DNA of 19,952 bases, from the NCBI GenBank assembly GCA_947176355.1, contig CAMWQY010000007.1, forward strand, positions 1-19,952. The letters are read 5' to 3'. This stretch comes from an uncultured Porphyromonadaceae bacterium (GTDB taxonomy: Bacteria > Bacteroidota > Bacteroidia > Bacteroidales > Muribaculaceae). The translations under genes and the position numbers were made by a program. This document shows, piece by piece, positions 14,858 to 19,952 of the stretch. Numbering within the stretch: the first letter of the stretch is position 1; every line of letters begins with the position of its first letter. The notes under the pieces were generated by a model. The model was not told the origin of the DNA. It saw nothing but the letters and a program-made list of their open reading frames with translations, and searched no databases.

Positions 14858-17232
14858 TGACAATGATAAATATTAAGAAACTTATTTTTGGGTTGGCTGT
14901 AGCTGCAGTGCCATTAAGCATCTCGGCTCAGTCGGCTCTTTATGACAACGAGTTCCCGTTGCAAGACGTGAAACTTCTTGACAGTCGCTTCAAAGATGCG
15001 ATGAATCTTAACGTGGAAACTCTTCTCAGCTACGAAACAGATCGTCTTCTCGCTCCTTATTTCAAAGAAGCCGGTCTTGAACCAAAAGGTGCAGATTTTT
15101 CCAACTGGGCTGGCCTTGACGGTCATGTAGGTGGACATTACATATCAGCTCTCGCCATCCACTATGCCGCTACCGGCGACCAGCGTCTGAAAGATCGTTT
15201 GGATTATGTTATTTCCCAACTTGCCCTTTGTGCGGCTGCCCGCAACGACGGCTATATCGGGGGAGTTCCTAATGGTGACGTCCTTTGGGAAGAAATTCGT
15301 AAAGGTAACGGTGGAAAAGTCTGGGATTATTGGGTGCCTTGGTATAATGTCCACAAAATGTATGCCGGTCTTCGCGATGCGTGGGTTTATACAGGATCGA
15401 AACCTGCCCTCAACATGTTCCTGAATCTCTGCGACTGGGGTGCTGACCTTATTTCGAATCTTTCCGACCAGCAGATGGAAGGAATGCTCGGAAATGAGTT
15501 CGGCGGTATGAATGAGGTGTTTGCCGATGCGTACGCAATCACAGGCAATGAGAAATACCTCACAGCTGCAAAGCGCTTCACTCACCATGCTCTCTATGAT
15601 AACCTTCATAATGGCGTCGATCGCCTTGATAATATGCACGCCAATACTCAAGTGCCTAAAGTGATTGGTTATCAGAGGGTGTCAGAAGTTTCCGGTGATG
15701 AAGAATATCACAAGACTGCCGATTTCTTCTGGGATACAGTTGTCAACAATCGCTCACTGTCATTCGGTGGTAACAGTCGTCGTGAGCACTTCGCTTCTGC
15801 TGCTGATGCCAAAAGCTATGTTGATGACCGTGAAGGTCCGGAGTCTTGCAACACCAACAATATGATGAAGCTTACCGAAGGACTCTTCCGTATGAATCCT
15901 GATGCTAAGTATGCAGATTTCTATGAGCGTGCAGTCTACAATCATATCCTTTCCACACAGCATCCCGAGCATGGAGGTTATGTCTATTTCACCCCTGCGC
16001 GTCCCGGTCATTATCGAGTATACTCGCAGCCTAACAGTGCTATGTGGTGCTGTGTCGGTACAGGTATGGAGAATCATGGCAAGTATGGTCAGTTTATTTA
16101 TACTCATTCAGGCGACTCACTTTGGGTGAATCTTTTCATACCTTCCGAACTCAATTGGAAAGACAAGGGCATCAAACTTACTCAAACTAACAATTTCCCT
16201 CAAGAAGAAGCAACAAAGATAGTGGTTGGAGTTGATAATCCAAGCACATTCACTCTCAATCTCCGTCATCCGGGCTGGTGTGTGAATCCTGTTGTCAAGG
16301 TCAATGGCAAGAAGGTAAATGTCAAGTCTGATCCCTCTTCTTACATTGCTCTCAACAGAGAATGGAATGATGGCGATGTGGTAGAGATGTCATTGCCAAT
16401 GCATGTCGAGGTAGAGGAATTGAATTATCTTCCAAGCTATGTAAGTGTTGTAAGAGGTCCGATAGTGCTTGCCGCTCGACTTCAGTCTGATGTGCCTATG
16501 CCCGGTTTGGTGGCAGGTGATCATCGTTGGGGGCATATAGCAGGAGGTCCGCTCGTGTCAGTTTTTGATACTCCGCTACTGATTGGCAATAGAAAGGATA
16601 TTGTAAAGAAACTGAATGCGCTTAAGCCTGACGTTGCCGGTGGTATGACTTACACTACAAATGGTATCTTCGAAAACGGAGGTAAAAATGTAGTTCTCGA
16701 ACCATTCAATGGCATCCATGATTCCCGTTACACTCTATATTTCCTCTCAATGTCGCCAAAAGAGTATGCTGCCTACCAGCAAGATGCTCGTCGCGATGAG
16801 GAAATGAAACTTGCCCTTGATGCGCGTACTGTCGATGCTGTCAACACCGGTGAGCAGCAACCCGAAGCTGACCATCAGATGAAGTCAGAAAGATCTGCAA
16901 GTGGCAATTTCAACGGAGAGCCTTGGCGTGATGCTTCTAATGGTGGATACTTCTCTTATATCATGAATACAGGCGATCGCGATGATCTGACTCTTCGCGT
17001 AAGATACTGGGGCAATGAAAACGGAATAGGAAACATGTCGATCCTTGTAGATGAAACACCTCTCGCTTCAGTCGACAATGTAGGCAAATGGAACAAAAAT
17101 GGCTTCGTAGACGAAGAATATAAGATTCCTGCAGAACTTGTCAAAGGGAAAAAGACAGTCAATGTCAAGTTCCAGACTGAAAAAGACAAGTCTTCCGGCG
17201 GCATCTACCACATCCGCCTCCTCCACCCCTAA
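14857..17232 (+). CDS. GH127/GH146-type beta-L-arabinofuranosidase
   Basis: The 791-residue protein belongs to the DUF1680 superfamily. I place the start at 14857, where TAATG overlaps the previous stop and opens a signal peptide ([24 protein letters not shown]). The ATG at 14863 is equally possible; the one at 14839 lies inside the GH43. The (alpha/alpha)6 catalytic domain shows WAGLDGHVGGHY, GYIGGVP and VPWYNVHKMYAGL. Glu329 and Cys331 in PESCNTNN, with Cys398 and Cys399 in MWCCVGTG, match the zinc-binding Glu/Cys set of GH127, where the first Cys of the CC pair is the nucleophile. The C-terminal region, with NGGYFSYIMNTGDRDDL and the ending SSGGIYHIRLL, is a beta-sandwich of the DUF4986/DUF6805 type. 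It removes beta-L-arabinofuranose, a rare terminal sugar. GH127 versus GH146 is not settled. Confidence 0.92.
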   Translation: MTMINIKKLIFGLAVAAVPLSISAQSALYDNEFPLQDVKLLDSRFKDAMNLNVETLLSYETDRLLAPYFKEAGLEPKGADFSNWAGLDGHVGGHYISALAIHYAATGDQRLKDRLDYVISQLALCAAARNDGYIGGVPNGDVLWEEIRKGNGGKVWDYWVPWYNVHKMYAGLRDAWVYTGSKPALNMFLNLCDWGADLISNLSDQQMEGMLGNEFGGMNEVFADAYAITGNEKYLTAAKRFTHHALYDNLHNGVDRLDNMHANTQVPKVIGYQRVSEVSGDEEYHKTADFFWDTVVNNRSLSFGGNSRREHFASAADAKSYVDDREGPESCNTNNMMKLTEGLFRMNPDAKYADFYERAVYNHILSTQHPEHGGYVYFTPARPGHYRVYSQPNSAMWCCVGTGMENHGKYGQFIYTHSGDSLWVNLFIPSELNWKDKGIKLTQTNNFPQEEATKIVVGVDNPSTFTLNLRHPGWCVNPVVKVNGKKVNVKSDPSSYIALNREWNDGDVVEMSLPMHVEVEELNYLPSYVSVVRGPIVLAARLQSDVPMPGLVAGDHRWGHIAGGPLVSVFDTPLLIGNRKDIVKKLNALKPDVAGGMTYTTNGIFENGGKNVVLEPFNGIHDSRYTLYFLSMSPKEYAAYQQDARRDEEMKLALDARTVDAVNTGEQQPEADHQMKSERSASGNFNGEPWRDASNGGYFSYIMNTGDRDDLTLRVRYWGNENGIGNMSILVDETPLASVDNVGKWNKNGFVDEEYKIPAELVKGKKTVNVKFQTEKDKSSGGIYHIRLLHP

Positions 17233-17258
17233 AGCTTCATTAAAGAGCAAGCCCCCCT

Positions 17259-17277
17259 ATCAGGTCGGAGACCTGAT
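17259..17277 (+). other. Mini-hairpin, second copy of the TCAGGTC family
   Basis: ATCAGGTC-GGA-GACCTGAT is a perfect 8-bp-arm, 3-base-loop inverted repeat 27 bases after the GH127 stop. It differs from the hairpin at 6491-6507 by one loop base and has one extra pair. No T-tract follows directly; the terminator stem begins ten bases later. Confidence 0.6.
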
Positions 17278-17286
17278 GATAATAAT

Positions 17287-17315
17287 AAAACACCAGGCTT
17301 CAGCCTGGTGTTTTT
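17287..17315. terminator. Bidirectional rho-independent terminator
   Basis: The arms AAAACACCAGGC and GCCTGGTGTTTT (12 bp) enclose a TTCA loop and are followed by T's on the plus strand. The A-run on the left gives the matching T-run on the minus strand. It lies between the convergent GH127 (+) and outer-membrane barrel (-) genes and is well suited to end transcription from both sides. Confidence 0.85.
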
Positions 17316-17329
17316 ATCATAATCCAGTA

Positions 17330-17342
17330 GCCTCGGAGAGGC
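17330..17342 (+). other. Mini-hairpin GCCTC-GGA-GAGGC
   Basis: A 5-bp-arm, GGA-loop inverted repeat whose first base is the last G of GTAG (17327-17330). It has the same stem/GGA/stem design as the TCAGGTC hairpins but different arms. A GTAG tetranucleotide beside a short hairpin is also seen in enterobacterial REP elements, so the likeness is suggestive. The stem is short and could be chance. Confidence 0.4.
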
Positions 17343-17352
17343 GCTTTATGAA

Positions 17353-17402
17353 ATTCTCAATTCTTAATTCTCAATTATTCTCAATTCTCAATTCTCAATT
17401 CA
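17353..17402. repeat. ATTCTCA heptamer tandem repeat
   Basis: Six copies of a 7-base unit (five ATTCTCA, one ATTCTTA) run in tandem, interrupted once by a stray ATT (17374-17376), followed by a partial unit. The array ends four bases before the stop codon of the minus-strand gene, so it is the immediate 3' end of that transcript. It looks like a slippage-prone microsatellite. Confidence 0.85.
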
Positions 17403-17405
17403 AAA

Positions 17406-19844
17406 TTAATTCTTCCGATTCTCCACATCATCATTGTCAATCGACTTGTTGGTCTTCTTCACCGATGCATTAAGCGAACCGAATCTATAGCTGACAGAAA
17501 TGCTGAAGTTGTTGGCATTTCTATAGTTGTAATATCTATTATAGCCTGAATATCCTGTGTTCCTCGGACTTGAATCTGAAACGCGAACACGATGTCCGAA
17601 TGGATTCTGGATATTCAATGAGATATTGAGTCGTTTTTCTTTAAGCAATGATTTCTGCAGTTCCAATCCATAATACATCTGATCGGAAATTCTTGTATTG
17701 TCAATAGAATATAAATCCGGGGTGGAACGATAGAATTGTAGATGACCGGAAAGTGCAAGATCCCAAGGGAGCTGTTGACGTACTCTGAAGAATGCATGGC
17801 CGCCCCAACCTGATGTAGTTATGTCGAGTGAAGAATTTGACCTATGGGCATAGTTTAGGTTGGCATTAAGCATAAATGATGTTTTGCTCCATGGAGTATA
17901 GCTCATCCACATCGCAATGTTAAACCATTTATTATGTCCTGAATTTGCATATCCCGACTTTATGATGTCCCCCGGAAGCAATTCTTGCACTGAAATGACG
18001 GCATTGTTCATAAAACTATATGAAGTGCTGAAATCGAGACTGAATTTGCGTCCTATAAGATTATAGTTTAGATTTAACGATTGGAAACGCGATGATCCCA
18101 AGTCAGGATTTCCGGATGAAATGCTATTTGGGGTTTCCACTACTGCCGGATTAAGCTGACTGATACCGGGGCGGTTTATTCGTGTAGAATAAGACAATTT
18201 CAAGGTGTTGGCATCATTTATATCGTAGGAAATGGCTGCATTTGGCACCCAGTCGTTGAGGTTGCTGCTGAATGGTTCATTGCTTCCGTCGCGATATTTG
18301 GCGGCGAGGCGTGAATACTCATATCTAAGTCCGGCTCGTGCGCCAAGCTTTTTCCATTTCAGACGGTAGTCAAAATAGATAGCGAACACTTGGGTGTTGT
18401 GTATGAAGTCGGAATGCAGTTCCTGATAGCCAAAATAGTCTTGATCGTTGATAGAATGGTTGTTACGGTTGATATATTTCAAGCCTACATCAAACTTATT
18501 TATATCGTTGATAGGTCGTGTCCAGTCAAACTGCCCCGTATGCTCTATGAAATCAAGTGTAAAATCGTTTGAAGTCCCGGTGTAGGGAACAGGCATATTG
18601 AGTTCATCTTCATATTCAGATATACTGTGTTGCTTCTGGTTGGTCGAAGACACCCGATACGATAAAGTCAGTGTCTCACCCTTTTTTCTTGTGGAACGCT
18701 GATAGTTGAAGCTTCCATCAATATCGAAGTAGCTGTTTGGATTCGATATATAGTTGTTTCGGTATGAGTATATGAGATCTCCGGCTCCGCTTGTCATGGA
18801 GCTAAATGCGTGGGAATTGGTTTTAAGTGAGTAAGTGTAGCCATTGAATTCTGCTGTGATAAGATTGAGAGTATCTAACTCAAGACTCCCTTCAACTCCG
18901 AAATAGCCGAGCCCGCCCTGACTTTCACCGGTGCTTTCAGAACGCATTTCATTGCCGGAATCATCATATTTCATCAGAGATTCCGATCTATTCTTTTGTT
19001 TTCTTTTGGAGATATTAGAATAACCCCCATAAAAGGATAAATTGACCTTGTCAATCTGTGTCTGTAGCCATGCGCTTCCGGAGGGATAGTCGTCATATCT
19101 CGAGAATGAAAGCCTGACATTTCCCATCACACCCTTGATGACGGTGTTCTCCATCGTCACGATATTAAGGATTGCTGTGGTTCCTTCGGCATCCTCCCGA
19201 GCCCCCGGATCTGTAATCACTTCAATTTTTTTGATCATTGAAGCCGGGATTGCTTTGAAGATATCTTTGGCATTGCGTGAGAAAGAATTGTTCGGGCGTC
19301 CGTTCTTATATACCTTGAAGTCTGTGGAGCCTTTGATCTTGATGGTTCCATCCGGATCAACGCTTACGAGAGGCACCTTCTTCAATATTTCATCGAGTTG
19401 TGAAGTCTTGGCTTCATCATCAGCCTGCACATCATAACCGATGCGGTCAATTTCCTTCGTGACGAGAGGTCGTTGAGCAGTCACTGTAACTTCTTGGAGA
19501 ACGTTGGTTTGCTCGGTCATTGTTATTTTACCAAGATCCACAGTGGGATACTCATTGGTGACGGCAATGTCTTTGTTAAGGTCTTGCTTGCCGAATGACA
19601 ATACATTTACTCGGTAGCTTCCCTCCTGAGGAAGTTTAATGTTGAAAGCCCCGTCTTCATTGGCAGTCCCGGTAGCCTTTGGCTTTATGGTGTCAGGAAG
19701 AAGATATATTCTTAATGTGGCAAAGCTTTCCGGCTCGCCGATGGAATCGCAGACTAATCCTTTCACTCTCAGATTTTGTGCAATTGCAGGAGATACAGTT
19801 GCTAAAGTCAACAGCAACAATGCTATCTTGCTGATTCTTGTCAT
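17406..19844 (-). CDS. TonB-plug/beta-barrel outer-membrane protein (OMP_b-brl_3-like)
   Basis: The 812-residue protein has a signal peptide (MTRISKIALLLLTLATVSPAIA, cleaved before Gln) and a carboxypeptidase-regulatory-like beta-sandwich at about 24-112 (LRVKGLVCDSIGEPESFATL, then DGAFNIKLPQEGSYRV). A junction with VLQEVTVTAQRPLVTKEIDR leads into a plug domain (about 125-235; KVPLVSVDPDGTIKIKG and IEVITDPGAREDAEGTTAILNI). The rest is a long barrel of alternating strands, with the barrel motif RINRPGISQLNP. The last strand (FSISVSYRFG) is followed by a polar tail ending DDVENRKN, common in this non-SusC barrel family, rather than a terminal aromatic. It lacks SusC length (about 1000 residues) and no SusD follows. 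Function is unknown: family members are called outer-membrane beta-barrel or TonB-dependent receptor-like proteins, and it may import a nutrient or be unrelated to the glycan locus. It is convergent with the GH127 gene. Confidence 0.88.
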   Translation of the reverse strand: MTRISKIALLLLTLATVSPAIAQNLRVKGLVCDSIGEPESFATLRIYLLPDTIKPKATGTANEDGAFNIKLPQEGSYRVNVLSFGKQDLNKDIAVTNEYPTVDLGKITMTEQTNVLQEVTVTAQRPLVTKEIDRIGYDVQADDEAKTSQLDEILKKVPLVSVDPDGTIKIKGSTDFKVYKNGRPNNSFSRNAKDIFKAIPASMIKKIEVITDPGAREDAEGTTAILNIVTMENTVIKGVMGNVRLSFSRYDDYPSGSAWLQTQIDKVNLSFYGGYSNISKRKQKNRSESLMKYDDSGNEMRSESTGESQGGLGYFGVEGSLELDTLNLITAEFNGYTYSLKTNSHAFSSMTSGAGDLIYSYRNNYISNPNSYFDIDGSFNYQRSTRKKGETLTLSYRVSSTNQKQHSISEYEDELNMPVPYTGTSNDFTLDFIEHTGQFDWTRPINDINKFDVGLKYINRNNHSINDQDYFGYQELHSDFIHNTQVFAIYFDYRLKWKKLGARAGLRYEYSRLAAKYRDGSNEPFSSNLNDWVPNAAISYDINDANTLKLSYSTRINRPGISQLNPAVVETPNSISSGNPDLGSSRFQSLNLNYNLIGRKFSLDFSTSYSFMNNAVISVQELLPGDIIKSGYANSGHNKWFNIAMWMSYTPWSKTSFMLNANLNYAHRSNSSLDITTSGWGGHAFFRVRQQLPWDLALSGHLQFYRSTPDLYSIDNTRISDQMYYGLELQKSLLKEKRLNISLNIQNPFGHRVRVSDSSPRNTGYSGYNRYYNYRNANNFSISVSYRFGSLNASVKKTNKSIDNDDVENRKN

Positions 19845-19952
19845 GTCGTTTTGGGCATTTAGTTAGATATTCATTACGTATGACGTTAATATGCCTAAAA
19901 TATTACGAAATTTCTCCAATATTAGTCTTTTTTAACTATTATTACCTTTCTT

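Noticed and set aside
17406..19844. SusC homologue
   Set aside because: The protein is about 200 residues too short, has no SusD neighbour and has a plug/tail pattern typical of the OMP_b-brl_3-like group.
19845..19952. Promoter for the minus-strand barrel gene
   Set aside because: Reverse-strand matches such as TATTTTAG and TAATATTG each miss the TAnnTTTG consensus and no well-spaced -33 element was seen.

Overview
The window looks like part of a plant-cell-wall glycan utilisation locus from a gut-type Bacteroidales bacterium. Muribaculaceae or Prevotella-like is my guess; the sequence alone does not fix the genus. Three things support this: nine consecutive secreted glycoside hydrolases of families typical of Bacteroidetes polysaccharide utilisation loci, a good match to the Bacteroidetes -7 promoter element (TAnnTTTG) at 11050-11057, and starts that lack Shine-Dalgarno sequences.

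Layout. Bases 1-10826 hold a co-directional (+) run: a GH43 cut off at its 5' end by the window edge, GH31, GH43-CBM6, a tandem second GH43-CBM6, a second GH31, and GH97. A strong hairpin terminator follows at 10901-10943. A new promoter at about 11028-11057 then drives a second, tightly packed (+) operon of GH95, GH43-CBM6 and GH127/146 (11085-17232), whose genes overlap by 1-4 bases. A convergent intergenic region (17233-17405) carries a bidirectional terminator, two mini-hairpins and a heptamer repeat array. The last gene (17406-19844, minus strand) is a TonB-plug/beta-barrel outer-membrane protein that is not a typical SusC.

How the genes work together. Every enzyme recognised belongs to a family dominated by exo-acting, side-chain-trimming enzymes: alpha-L-arabinofuranosidase/beta-xylosidase (four GH43), alpha-xylosidase-type GH31 (two), retaining-type GH97 (alpha-galactosidase-like), GH95 (alpha-L-fucosidase or alpha-L-galactosidase) and GH127/146 (beta-L-arabinofuranosidase). 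Nearly all have Sec signal peptides. No endo-acting backbone enzyme, SusC/SusD pair or regulator is visible, so this is probably the debranching arm of a larger locus. A heavily decorated hemicellulose fits best: arabinosylated/fucosylated xyloglucan or corn-type glucuronoarabinoxylan. That is inference.

The least explained feature is a family of 43-bp intergenic repeats: nine copies in four tandem arrays, always directly after a stop codon and always in one orientation. Each copy is built around a 6-bp-arm, 3-base-loop mini-hairpin (GCATGC-TCC-GCATGC). Other intergenic hairpins in the window have the same stem/RGA-loop/stem design with different arm sequences, which suggests a REP-like element class. 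These repeats also supply a stop codon to one gene and false upstream in-frame ATGs to two others.
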